Shown here: positions 32,210 through 40,700 of the stretch, in pieces
Position numbering within the stretch: the first letter of the stretch is position 1
How the letters are laid out: each line of letters begins with the position of its first letter
Translations under genes and position numbers: made by a program
Assembly (NCBI RefSeq): GCF_019511375.1
Contig: NZ_JAEUAO010000003.1
Span: 496,001 to 560,000, forward strand
From: Rhizobium herbae
GTDB lineage: Bacteria; Pseudomonadota; Alphaproteobacteria; Rhizobiales; Rhizobiaceae
Direction: 5' to 3'
Length of the DNA: 64,000 nt
Notes under the pieces: generated by a model
What the model saw: only the letters and a program-made list of their open reading frames with translations
Told to the model about the DNA's origin: nothing
Databases searched by the model: none

Positions 32210-34428
32210 GCGATTTTCTCCTGACGAGAGGAAGCGGAGGTGGCGAGGCCGGCGACGCGGTTTTCACGGCGCAGGCGCCGTTCGCCCACGATGAGCTGGA
32301 AGCCGGCGATGACGGTGATCATCACGAGGATCAGCATGGAGGAATAGGCGATCGCCACGCCGTATTCGCCATTCTCGACCAGACCGACGATGTAGGAGGT
32401 TGCCATGTTGTATTCGGCGCTGACGAGGAAAATGACGGCGCTGATGGAGGTGATGGCTCGCACGAAGGAATAGACGAGCGCGGCAGTGATGGCAGGACGC
32501 AGGAGCGGCAGAATAACCTTGCGGATCGTGCGGAAGCTGTTGGCCCGGAGCGTCAGCGAGGCCTCGTCCAGGCTCTTGTCGAGCTGGCTCATCGCGGCAA
32601 TCCCGCCGCGCACGCCGACCGGCATGTTGCGGAAGACGAAGCAGGCGATCAGGATCAGAGCCGAGCCGGTCATTTCGAGCGGCGGTAAGTTGAAGGCCAT
32701 GATATAGCTGACGCCGATGACGGTGCCGGGAATGGCAAAGCTCATCATCAGGGCGAATTCGAAGGCATTTTTGCCGGCGAACTTTTGACGTACGATGATG
32801 TAGGCGGTCAACAGGCCGACAGCCGCGGTCAGCGGGGCGGAGATCAGCGCGATCTCCATCGTTGTCCAGAACGAGTTCCAGGCGACGCCCGTCCAGGCAA
32901 TCCCGCTTTCGAAGCTGATCGAAAAGGCCTTGGCGTAGTGGTCGAGCGTCAGCGAATTATCGAGGCCCCATGTCTTCACGAAGCCGCCGATCAGGATCAT
33001 TCCGTAAATAACAAGCGTGAAGAGGATCCACGGGATGACGACGGCGTGAACCCCGATCGACAGCCCGCGCGGCAGAGCGATATGCGATCCGCTATCGCCC
33101 TTACCGGTGACGGTGGCAAAATTCTTGCCAGACAGCCAGACGCGTTGGGCCAGGAAGGCGGAGAGCGTGAAGGCGAGCAGCACCATGGCGAGCACGGCGG
33201 CGCGCGATGGGTCGTTTTGCGAACCGACCACGGCAAAGAAGATTTCCGTCGAGAGCACACCGTGGCTGCCGCCAAGCACCAGGGGATTGCCGAAATCGGC
33301 CATGCTTTCGATGAAGCCGATGAGGAAAGCGTTGGCGAGACCAGGCTTCATCAGCGGCAGCGACACCCGCCAGAAGGTACGCCAGCGGCCGGCGCGCAGC
33401 GTCGTGGACGCCTCCTCCATCGACGGGCTGACACCCTCGACGACGCCGATCAGCACAAGGAAGGAGATCGGCGTGAAGGACAGCACCTGCGCGATCCAGA
33501 TGCCGGTGAGGCCGTAGAGCCAGCGGCCGGGCTCGAGGCCGAACAGTTGCGACAGCCCCTGCGTGACGACACCGGCGCGGCCGAAAAGCAGCGTCAGCGC
33601 CAGACCGATGACGAAGGGCGGCGTAATGATCGGCAGGATCGTCAGCAGCCGCAGGCCCTTCTTGAAGGGAAAGCGCGTGCGGGTGGCGACGAGCGCGAAG
33701 GCAAGGCCGAGCAGGGTCGAGCCGAGGCCGGTCATGATGGCAAGCCACAGCGTGCGCCAGGCGACGCCGCAGCGGCCAGCACCGATCACGCAGTTGAGGC
33801 TCCAGATGCTCGGATCCTGAATGTTGCGGATGAAATTGGCTGCATTGAACGAGCCGTCGAAATCCTGCACGGCACCGATGAACATGCTGCCGATCGGGTA
33901 GAAGACGAAGACCGCGACGAGGAAGACCAGCAGTGCGATCGCGCTGACGACGAAGGCATCGCCCTTCATCACGCCGCGCTCGGCAAGGCCGAAGGCAAAG
34001 AGCAGCACGAAGGTGATGGAAGAGAGCACCGCACCGGCGCCCATGGCGGGCTGACTGTTCGAGAGCGGGCCGAAGAGTGTCTCGCTCACCGTCCAGTTCC
34101 AGCCTGAAAAGCCGATGGCGAGGCCCTGGAGCGAGAGGAAAAGAACACCGATCGCACCGGACCAGGCGAGCAGGGCGCCGCGGCGCATCGGGTCCGCAAT
34201 GCCGCGGGCGACGACAGCCAGGAGGAGAAGCACGAGAGCCACGGCAAGCCACAGCCGGCCATGCGCGAATATCTGTACGAGACCGGGGGCGGCCTCCGTG
34301 GAAAGGGGGAAACCGGCCAGCCAACCGAGCCCGAAGAAGCCGTTCTCGATCCGATACCAGGGCAATAGGGTCAATGCGACCACGCCCAGGAGCAGGACCA
34401 CGTCCAGCCTGCGATTGCCATGTCTCAT
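32206..34428 (-). CDS. Fused double-domain ABC permease (AfuB-like)
   Basis: A 740-residue inner-membrane protein with two BPD_transp_1 domains in one chain. The EAA-type loops are EGVSPSMEEASTTLRAGRWR in the first half and AMSQLDKSLDEASLTLRANS in the second. The long N-terminal part (about 180 residues) adds four or five further helices. FbpB-type iron permeases are about 500-550 residues, whereas AfuB-type sugar-phosphate permeases are close to 690-740, which favours AfuB. It follows a stem-loop after the binding-protein gene and overlaps the ATPase gene. Confidence 0.9.
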   Translation of the reverse strand: MRHGNRRLDVVLLLGVVALTLLPWYRIENGFFGLGWLAGFPLSTEAAPGLVQIFAHGRLWLAVALVLLLLAVVARGIADPMRRGALLAWSGAIGVLFLSLQGLAIGFSGWNWTVSETLFGPLSNSQPAMGAGAVLSSITFVLLFAFGLAERGVMKGDAFVVSAIALLVFLVAVFVFYPIGSMFIGAVQDFDGSFNAANFIRNIQDPSIWSLNCVIGAGRCGVAWRTLWLAIMTGLGSTLLGLAFALVATRTRFPFKKGLRLLTILPIITPPFVIGLALTLLFGRAGVVTQGLSQLFGLEPGRWLYGLTGIWIAQVLSFTPISFLVLIGVVEGVSPSMEEASTTLRAGRWRTFWRVSLPLMKPGLANAFLIGFIESMADFGNPLVLGGSHGVLSTEIFFAVVGSQNDPSRAAVLAMVLLAFTLSAFLAQRVWLSGKNFATVTGKGDSGSHIALPRGLSIGVHAVVIPWILFTLVIYGMILIGGFVKTWGLDNSLTLDHYAKAFSISFESGIAWTGVAWNSFWTTMEIALISAPLTAAVGLLTAYIIVRQKFAGKNAFEFALMMSFAIPGTVIGVSYIMAFNLPPLEMTGSALILIACFVFRNMPVGVRGGIAAMSQLDKSLDEASLTLRANSFRTIRKVILPLLRPAITAALVYSFVRAITSISAVIFLVSAEYNMATSYIVGLVENGEYGVAIAYSSMLILVMITVIAGFQLIVGERRLRRENRVAGLATSASSRQEKIA

Positions 34429-34458
34429 GGCCGACCTCGCTGTTTTTGAGTGTAGGAA

Positions 34459-34486
34459 GGCGGCGCCTGTGGAGGCAGGCGCCGCC
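34459..34486. terminator. Intercistronic stem-loop after binding-protein gene
   Basis: GGCGGCGCCTG (34459-34469) and CAGGCGCCGCC (34476-34486) form a perfect 11-bp GC-rich stem with a 6-base loop. It lies between the binding-protein stop and the permease start, on the transcribed minus strand, with no T-run. It probably protects the 3' end of the binding-protein mRNA and lowers permease expression. Confidence 0.7.
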
Positions 34487-34496
34487 CGTCAGGACA

Positions 34497-35525
34497 TCAG
34501 TTGGCGGCGGCGCCGATTTCGCGATCCCAGCGTTCCAGCAGCGCCTTGCGCTTTGCCGGGTCACCATAGGTCTTGAAGTCGTAGTCGATCAGCTTGATGT
34601 CCTCGAAGCGCGGCGCCTCCTTCGGGATTGCCGCGCTTTTGTTGGAAGGCAGCTGGAAGGACTTGGCATCCTTCATGCGAGACTGGACCTCTGCCGTCAG
34701 CGCCCAGTCGTACCAGATCTTCGCATTGTCGAGGTTGCGCGCGCCCTTGATGATCGACATGGAGCCGATCTCATAGCCGGTGCCTTCGCAGGGCGTAATC
34801 GACTTGACCGGGAAGCCTTCCGCCGTCTGCGCCACCGCGTCGTGCACGAAAACGATGCCAAGCGCTGTCTCACCACGCGCAGCCGCCTTGACGGGTGCAG
34901 AACCGGATTTGGTATATTGCGATACGTTACCGTTCAGCTTCTTCAGATAGTCGAACGCCTGGTCCTCGCCCATGATCTGCACGAGAGAGGCAAGCGCCGT
35001 ATAGGCGGTGCCGGAGGAATTCGGGTTGGCGATCTGAATTTCGCCCTTCAGTTCCGGCGCCAGAAGGTCGGCCCAGCAGACCGGCTCCTTATAGCCCTTG
35101 GTTTTGAAGATTTCCGTATTGTAGCCCCAGCCGAGCGCGCCGGCATAGACGCCGACCGTCTTGTAACCGGAGCTTTCGGCCTGCTTCTTTGCCCAATCGT
35201 TGAGCTCATCGAGCTTCGGCGACTTGTATTCCAGCGTCAGATTTTCCGATGCCGCCTGAAGATGCGGGTCGCCCGTGCCGGCCCACCAGATGTCGGTCTT
35301 CGGGTTGCGAGCCTCGGCGCGAACCTTGGCATAGGTCTCGCCGGACGAGAGGCGAACCATGTTCACCGTGATGTCGCTATGCGCCTTCTCGAAATCGCCC
35401 TTCATCTGCTCGCAGATGACGACGTCGGCCGAGCAGATGAGGTTGAGTTCGCCAGCGGCCTGCGCCGGTAGTGCCCCGAGCGCCGTGCCGGCGAAGAGCA
35501 TGAGGGAAAGGGTGTTGATTTTCAT
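34497..35525 (-). CDS. Periplasmic binding protein, AfuA-like (iron/sugar-phosphate type)
   Basis: A 342-residue secreted protein with a signal peptide cleaved after about residue 23 (ALPAQA-A). It starts LNLICSADVVICEQMKGDFE and has SSGETYAKVRAEA and IWWAGTGDPHLQAA, segments typical of AfuA-like proteins. AfuA of Actinobacillus was first called an iron protein and later shown to bind sugar phosphates. The match to AfuA rather than FbpA (two adjacent Tyr iron ligands not evident) is by eye. It is the first gene of the binding protein-permease-ATPase operon, and a second related binding protein is encoded just upstream. Confidence 0.87.
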   Translation of the reverse strand: MKINTLSLMLFAGTALGALPAQAAGELNLICSADVVICEQMKGDFEKAHSDITVNMVRLSSGETYAKVRAEARNPKTDIWWAGTGDPHLQAASENLTLEYKSPKLDELNDWAKKQAESSGYKTVGVYAGALGWGYNTEIFKTKGYKEPVCWADLLAPELKGEIQIANPNSSGTAYTALASLVQIMGEDQAFDYLKKLNGNVSQYTKSGSAPVKAAARGETALGIVFVHDAVAQTAEGFPVKSITPCEGTGYEIGSMSIIKGARNLDNAKIWYDWALTAEVQSRMKDAKSFQLPSNKSAAIPKEAPRFEDIKLIDYDFKTYGDPAKRKALLERWDREIGAAAN

Positions 35526-35560
35526 GCGGGCATCCTCCTGTGCCTGGGTTAGATTTTTCC

Positions 35561-35612
35561 CGTGAACGAGACACAGCGGGGCCTTCGGCCTGCCCGCGGC
35601 AGCGCGTTCACG
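35561..35612. repeat. Inverted repeat between two binding-protein genes
   Basis: CGTGAACG (35561-35568) and CGTTCACG (35605-35612) are 8-bp arms enclosing a GC-rich stretch with its own small hairpin (GGCC-TTC-GGCC type). No T-run follows on the minus strand. It may be a processing or attenuation structure, or an operator for the downstream operon. Confidence 0.4.
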
Positions 35613-35644
35613 ATTTCCGATTGCTGTTTGTCTAAAGGGCTCGA

Positions 35645-36661
35645 TCAGTTCGTTGCGGCAATTTCCGCATCGAACCTGCGGAGCAGTCGACTTCGTTCTT
35701 CCGGCGAGCCGAAGGTGGCGAAGTCATAGTCCACCATCTTGATCATCGAAATGTCAGGCGCTGCCAGCGGCAGACTGGATTTCGCGTTTGATGGCACCTG
35801 GTTCTGGCCGGACGCCGCTCCTGTCCCCTGCCCTTCCGGGCTCAGCGCGAAATCGACGAAGCGCTTTGCTTCCTCGATGTTCTTCGCACCTTTGACGATG
35901 CTCACGGCGCCGATCTCGTAACCGGTGCCTTCGCAGGGTGCGACGATCACAAGCGGAAAGCCCGCCTGCTTCTGCGTAACGGCATCATGCATGAATGAAA
36001 TGCCGATGAGCGTTTCTCCGCGCGCTGCCGCCTTTATAGGCGCAGATCCGGAGGGAGTGTAACGCTCGATGTTGCGGTTGAGCGCGGCGAGATAACGGAA
36101 AGCCTCGTCCTCGCCGAAGAGCTGGACCAGCGTCGCAAGCGTGGTGAAGGCGGTGCCGGAAGAATTCGGATTGCCGCTCTGGATGCGGCCGCGATAAGCG
36201 GTATCCGTCAGATCCATCCAGCAGGTCGGCGCCGGCAGCTTCAGCTCGCGCAGCAGATCGGCATTATAGGCGAAGCCGAGCGCCCCGGCATATATACCGG
36301 CCGAGCGGCCGCCAGACATGGCGAAGAAATTCTGCGCCCAGGGCAGCATGTCGCGCTCATGGGCCGGCTGGTAGGGTTCGAGAAGATTTTCAGAACCAGC
36401 CTGCAGATGGGTGTCGCCCGTGCCGCCCCACCAGACATCGACTGTCGGCGCTGCTTTCTCCGCGCGGATCTGATTGAGGATGTCGCCGGTGCTCTTGCGG
36501 GTTACCGAGATTTCGTGCCCGCTCTTTGCCTCATACGCCGTCTTCATCGCGGCGCACCACATCTCGTCCACACCGCACACAACAGTCAGCGATGGGGCAG
36601 CTATGCCGGTGCTCGCCAGCCACAAAGCCGCTAACACGCTGAAAGCGGTAATGCCTCTCAC
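35645..36661 (-). CDS. Second AfuA-like periplasmic binding protein
   Basis: A 338-residue protein closely patterned on its neighbour: VCGVDEMWCAAMKTAYEAKS, STGDILNQIRAEKA and VWWGGTGDTHLQAG, then PCEGTGYEIG. A GTG at 36661 is chosen as start because GGGAGG lies six bases upstream and a signal peptide (FSVLAALWLASTGIAA) then follows directly; the longer frame has no site. It has no permease of its own and stands divergent from a response regulator and sensor kinase. By analogy with PgtC it may present ligand to the kinase rather than feed the importer. That role is inference. Confidence 0.82.
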   Translation of the reverse strand: MRGITAFSVLAALWLASTGIAAPSLTVVCGVDEMWCAAMKTAYEAKSGHEISVTRKSTGDILNQIRAEKAAPTVDVWWGGTGDTHLQAGSENLLEPYQPAHERDMLPWAQNFFAMSGGRSAGIYAGALGFAYNADLLRELKLPAPTCWMDLTDTAYRGRIQSGNPNSSGTAFTTLATLVQLFGEDEAFRYLAALNRNIERYTPSGSAPIKAAARGETLIGISFMHDAVTQKQAGFPLVIVAPCEGTGYEIGAVSIVKGAKNIEEAKRFVDFALSPEGQGTGAASGQNQVPSNAKSSLPLAAPDISMIKMVDYDFATFGSPEERSRLLRRFDAEIAATN

Positions 36662-36783
36662 GATTTCCTCCCATTGGATCTTGCGTCCCAATCTCCGCAG
36701 TAAGGATGTCACATCTGCTGCCTTGCGCAACCGAAGAATGGTTACGGTTCTTACAGCTTTGCCCGCGACGTACCCTTAAAAAA

Positions 36784-36810
36784 TGACAAAGGTTACAAAT
36801 GTGACAAAGC
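36784..36810. promoter_or_regulatory. Three tandem 9-bp repeats in the divergent promoter
   Basis: TGACAAAGG, TTACAAATG and TGACAAAGC follow each other without gap (36784, 36793, 36802). A further pair of TTAC elements, also 9 bases apart, lies at 36742 and 36751. Direct repeats near an OmpR-family regulator gene are the usual form of its binding site. Confidence 0.5.
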
Positions 36811-36877
36811 GCATAACACGAGCCCGCTTTGAAGATCGTGACGGCCCTGCCTATAATGGATGCGGGAGGTCGTGCAT

Positions 36878-37618
36878 GTGTTGAATGAGAGGATCAGCAT
36901 TCTGATCGTCGAGGACGATCCTGACATGGCGGAGCTTATCTCCGACCTTGTGGAGGCGGAGGGCTGGACGCCGCTCACCGCGCCATCAGCGGAGGAAGCG
37001 GCGATCGTGCTTTCGCGCGAAACGGTGCATCTCGTGCTCGTCGACCATAACCTGCCCGGCACCTCCGGCCGTACCTTCGCGCAGCGCCTGCGGGCGCAGA
37101 CCAATATCGGCATTGTCATGGTGACGGCTGCCGGCAGCGCAGCGGACCGGGTCCTCGGCCTAGAAACGGCGGCCGACGACTATGTCGTCAAACCCTTCGA
37201 GCCCATCGAATTGACGGCGCGCATCAAGGCCGTGCTGCGTCGGACCATCCCCTCGCTGAAGCCGGAGCGGGAAAGCGAACGGGAGCACGAGCCTACATCC
37301 CTGAAGCTCGGCGACTGGTCGGTGGATCTCAAGAGCCGCCGCGCCATCTGCCGCGCAGATCCTGCCAAGTCGCTCACGAGCGCCGAATTCGCGCTGCTCG
37401 AAATCCTCGCCGAAACGCCGAACGCCCCCGTCAGCCGCGCGCATATCCTCGACCGGCTGGGCGCGGAAAGCGAGCGCTACATCGACCGCAATGTCGACGT
37501 GCTCGTGCTGCGTCTGCGTCGCAAGATCGAGCGCAATCCGGACCTGCCGCGCCATATCAAGACGCGCCGCGGCAAGGGCTATGTTCTCGACACCGACGAT
37601 GGCGAGACCGCATCGTGA
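36878..37618 (+). CDS. Response regulator, OmpR family
   Basis: A 246-residue protein with an N-terminal receiver (ILIVEDDPDMAELIS; phospho-acceptor Asp in LVLVDHNLPGTSG; Lys in DYVVKPFEP) and a C-terminal winged helix (LTSAEFALLEILAE, then VDVLVLRLRRKIE and RRGKGYVL). GTG 36878 fits a GGGAGG site eight bases upstream; an ATG at 36860 lies before that site. The stop overlaps the kinase GTG. Divergent from the second AfuA-like gene, it probably controls the importer operon through the direct repeats in the shared promoter. Confidence 0.88.
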   Translation: MLNERISILIVEDDPDMAELISDLVEAEGWTPLTAPSAEEAAIVLSRETVHLVLVDHNLPGTSGRTFAQRLRAQTNIGIVMVTAAGSAADRVLGLETAADDYVVKPFEPIELTARIKAVLRRTIPSLKPERESEREHEPTSLKLGDWSVDLKSRRAICRADPAKSLTSAEFALLEILAETPNAPVSRAHILDRLGAESERYIDRNVDVLVLRLRRKIERNPDLPRHIKTRRGKGYVLDTDDGETAS

Positions 37619-39708
37619 TCAGCCGTCCCTTCCTCTCCTCCATCGCCTTTCGCCTGCCCTTTGCCATCGCCTTCATCTGCGTGCTCGTCTTCAGCCTGGC
37701 GACCATCGCTGTCTACGGCCTGCAGCGGGCTCGCCAGGAGATGGCCGCTTATGGCCTGCAGGCGTTTTCGAGTCTCGCCAAGGCCTCGCTGGTGTCGCGG
37801 CAGGTTTCCGATCTCGTCTCCAGCGCGCCCTTCCTGATGAATGCGACCTCGCCCTACCGGGTTTCCAGCGAAAGCCGCTCCGTCGTCGTGCAGGTCGATA
37901 CGTTGCTGCGCGCCATGCAACCTGAGAACGACGGGGCAGCAGTGAAGGGTTTTGCGAGCAGCCGTATCGTCGAGCTGCTGGAAACGATCCGCACGCAGAC
38001 GACGGCGCTTGCAGGCGACGCGGAATCCGCCCAGCAGCATAAGGCGGAGGCTGCGGCAGCGCTCGGCGAGATCGCAACCGGCAGCGGCATTGCTGATGCC
38101 GACTTGCGCGGTCGGCTGAACGCCGTCGTGCAATCCGCCTCCAATTCGGACAGCCTCTTCCAGCTCGGCGAATTGCGCCGGCGCTACGTCTCCGAAACCG
38201 CCCCGCGCCTCGAACCCGCCGCACCGGACATCCGGATAGCCGCCGCCGAGCTTGCGCCTTACGAACGGGTGTTCGAGGCACAGACACGCTATCTCCTGGA
38301 AATGTTTGCCATCCGCGCCGCCGTCTCGCGCCTGCATACGGTCTCGCGCGATCTGTCGCATGCGACGGAAACCCAGAGCGAGGCCGTCGCCCGCAGCCTC
38401 AGCGACGACCTCGTTTTGACCTCCGACGCCTTGAGCCGCATCCTCGTCATCGTCGCCGTCGCCTCGCTGCTCGTGCTGGCTATGGCTGTCGTTTCCATCC
38501 GCTCCGTCATGCGCGTCTCACGCGGCATCGTCTCCCTTTCGAACGGCATGAACGAATTGGCAGAGGGGCGCAAAGATGTCGATGCGCCGCGCTATGACGG
38601 CACGGAAACCGAGCTGGTGCGCCTGCTCGAAGCCTTTCGTGCGTTCCGCGAGAGCGTCGAGCGCGTGACGCGGCTGCGGCGCACGGCGGAGGCCGCTGCC
38701 CGCACCATCCGCTCCACCTTCCGCAGTATGAACGAGGGCATCGCGCTGTTCGATCCGCGCGGCCGGCCGATCACTATGAACCGCCGTGTCATCGAGCTGG
38801 TCGGCTGGTCTGGTTCGGCCAGGAAATTGCCGGTCCGCAGTTTCGTGACGCCGCTGCCGGAGATCGATCCGGCGCTCCTTCCGACCGAAAACGACGCAGG
38901 CCTGCTCTCCGACCGGTCGGTGCTGCGCCACCGCTCTGACGCCGGGCGGGTGACTGAAGTGTCACTGTCGCGCCAACCTGACGGTGGCATCGTGCTGCTG
39001 GCGCGCGATATCACCGACATGGACCGGCAGGAGGCGGAGGCAGCAAAGATACAACGCCTCGATGGCATCATGCGCATGACCCACCAGGTGAGCCACGAGG
39101 TCGGCAACATGATCGGCATCATCACAGGCAGCCTCGGCCTGCTGGAGCGCGAAACTGGCTTCAATGAGCGGCAAAAGCGGCACCTCGCCCGCATCCGCAA
39201 GGCTGCCGATCGCGGAAGGTCACTGGCCGGGAGCATGCTTTCCATCGGCAGCCAGCAGCCGATCCGTCCGGACGCGGTGGAGTTGGGTGCGGTGCTGCGC
39301 GGCATGGCCGATGTGCTGGAAATCGCCATCGGCGAAAAATGCCGGCTTGCCTTCGAGATAGCCGACGACCTGCCCGCCTTCCTCATCGACACGGCGCTCT
39401 TCGAACAATCGATCCTCAATCTCTGCCTCAACGCCGCCGCGGCCATGCCAGCGGGCGGAACGATCCTCATCCGTTGCGCGCGCAGCGAGACCGGCGTCAG
39501 CGTCAGTGTGACGGACAGCGGTATTGGCATGACGCCCGAGGCTATCGACAAGGCATTCGAGCCCTACTTTACCACCCGCGATGCCGAAGGCGGCGCGGGT
39601 CTTGGCCTGGCCATGGTTTATGGCTTCGTCCGCCAAAGTGGCGGCGACGCTCGTATTTCCTCGCAGCCGGGAAAGGGAACAATCGTTGAACTGTTGTTTC
39701 CGGCGTGA
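37615..39708 (+). CDS. Membrane sensor histidine kinase
   Basis: A 697-residue kinase. The first helix is at about residues 10-32, the second at about 283-305, with a 250-residue mostly helical periplasmic domain between them. HAMP-like and PAS-like segments follow (RSMNEGIALFDPRGRPITMN). The phospho-acceptor lies in VSHEVGNMIGII, the N box in LNLCLNAAAAMP, G1 DSGIGM, F FEPYFTT and G2 GAGLGLAM. The GTG start overlaps the regulator stop. The H-box has Glu-Val-Gly-Asn where most relatives show Asp-Phe-Asn-Asn. The periplasmic domain could take its signal from the neighbouring binding protein. Confidence 0.88.
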   Translation: MISRPFLSSIAFRLPFAIAFICVLVFSLATIAVYGLQRARQEMAAYGLQAFSSLAKASLVSRQVSDLVSSAPFLMNATSPYRVSSESRSVVVQVDTLLRAMQPENDGAAVKGFASSRIVELLETIRTQTTALAGDAESAQQHKAEAAAALGEIATGSGIADADLRGRLNAVVQSASNSDSLFQLGELRRRYVSETAPRLEPAAPDIRIAAAELAPYERVFEAQTRYLLEMFAIRAAVSRLHTVSRDLSHATETQSEAVARSLSDDLVLTSDALSRILVIVAVASLLVLAMAVVSIRSVMRVSRGIVSLSNGMNELAEGRKDVDAPRYDGTETELVRLLEAFRAFRESVERVTRLRRTAEAAARTIRSTFRSMNEGIALFDPRGRPITMNRRVIELVGWSGSARKLPVRSFVTPLPEIDPALLPTENDAGLLSDRSVLRHRSDAGRVTEVSLSRQPDGGIVLLARDITDMDRQEAEAAKIQRLDGIMRMTHQVSHEVGNMIGIITGSLGLLERETGFNERQKRHLARIRKAADRGRSLAGSMLSIGSQQPIRPDAVELGAVLRGMADVLEIAIGEKCRLAFEIADDLPAFLIDTALFEQSILNLCLNAAAAMPAGGTILIRCARSETGVSVSVTDSGIGMTPEAIDKAFEPYFTTRDAEGGAGLGLAMVYGFVRQSGGDARISSQPGKGTIVELLFPA

Positions 39709-40101
39709 AATCGCGTTCCAGGTCCTTGAATAGTTTGCAACCTTGTGTGGGTTGCGGCGCTCGGAGGTTGGTGAAGTCTTGAGCGAATGGCAGCTTTCCT
39801 CCGATCTCTCGGAGCAGGTTAAAATGCTTCAAAACTGTGGGGCAGCTTTGTCAGGAATCGAATTATGCCCAACTTCTCAACATGAAGAAAAACTCAGTTG
39901 AACCGGGTGGCCTGCCTCACCAAGGCGATCCTCGACGGTGGGTCAGCACAGCAGTTCAGGTTTTCTGCTGCAGAACGGATATCATAGGTCGACATTGAAC
40001 CGGATGCGCCGATAAGGGCCGCCGTTCGATCTTTTATTGGAAGAGAGAGTTTACCCGAGCGTCGAGATCAACAAGCTGAGTGCGCCGGCGGGAGCGGGCC
40101 G
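39709..40101. other. Intergenic region, no gene seen
   Basis: No frame with ribosome site or family likeness on either strand. Base composition is lower in GC than in the neighbouring genes, and the stretch precedes a decayed MFS fragment, which suggests an old insertion or deletion zone. Confidence 0.4.
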
Positions 40102-40281
40102 GTGAGCGCTTGCGAACGCAGCGGCAGCGATCTTCGTCATCATTCAGAGCACGGCACCGGCCGGGTCTGGATCGCGCCGGCAGCCTGCGTGGGCTTCGCC
40201 GGGGCATCGCTAGCCGGATTTGGCTATGCGCTCGTTTATCCGGGTTTTCGAATGGAGGCGGTCCGGCGCGCGCTAAGTTAA
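40102..40281 (+). pseudogene. MFS transporter fragment (YhhS/arabinose-efflux type)
   Basis: The 59-codon stretch ends with ACVGFAGASLAGFGYALVYP and GFRMEAVRRALS. This matches the late transmembrane region of UPF0226/YhhS-like MFS proteins (LTGFGYSLVFPALGVEAVKR), where the next residues should be a Pro-rich loop and two more helices. Both ends are missing. It is a remnant only. Confidence 0.5.
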
Positions 40282-40397
40282 AGCGAGAATCCCTGTTATG
40301 AAATTCCGAACTGGTCTCGCAGGCGATCCACCCGCGCTTCGGTCAGGTATGGCGCGTATTCTGCTGATTAGAATGGATTCCTCGGAGAATTGATGTG

Positions 40398-40580
40398 TCA
40401 ACGCGGCATTCGATATGGTCGCAACGAGCTCTGAAAGTGAGATCGTCTCGAGTAGATTTGAAGTTCCGACTCTCCATGTCGCTGAACCATTAGCTGCGAG
40501 GCGTGGCACTCCACGCAGTTGAAGAGATACGAACCGGAGACCATACAGTTGTCATCCAAGCCTCCGCTTAGGTTTCGCAT
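40398..40580 (-). CDS. Small hypothetical protein with Cys motif
   Basis: A 60-residue frame (ATG 40580, or TTG 40592) carrying LFNCVECHASQLMVQRHG, a CxxC-H cluster that could bind zinc, and a C-terminal basic tail. No clear ribosome site and no family recognised. It may be a real small protein or chance. It sits alone in a 420-base gap. Confidence 0.25.
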   Translation of the reverse strand: MRNLSGGLDDNCMVSGSYLFNCVECHASQLMVQRHGESELQIYSRRSHFQSSLRPYRMPR

Positions 40581-40700
40581 TGTGGTATCCAAACGAGATG
40601 CTGGGAATTGCTTCAGCAGAGCAAGCTTGGAACGCAGATCACGGAGCCGACCGCAGCAGAAATCCTCCTGAGATACGTCAGAATCGCGGCAAATCGAGAG

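Noticed and set aside
32785..34107. 440-codon open frame on the plus strand
   Set aside because: Antisense to the fused permease; low-complexity charged translation without a fold.
33101..34567. 488-codon minus-strand frame overlapping the permease
   Set aside because: Arg/Pro-rich shadow frame; the overlapping permease frame has all membrane segments and EAA loops.
34497..36661. Calling the importer a ferric iron system (FbpABC)
   Set aside because: Permease length, AfuA-like residues and the neighbouring phosphatase and two-component genes fit a sugar-phosphate importer better; iron is kept as an alternative.
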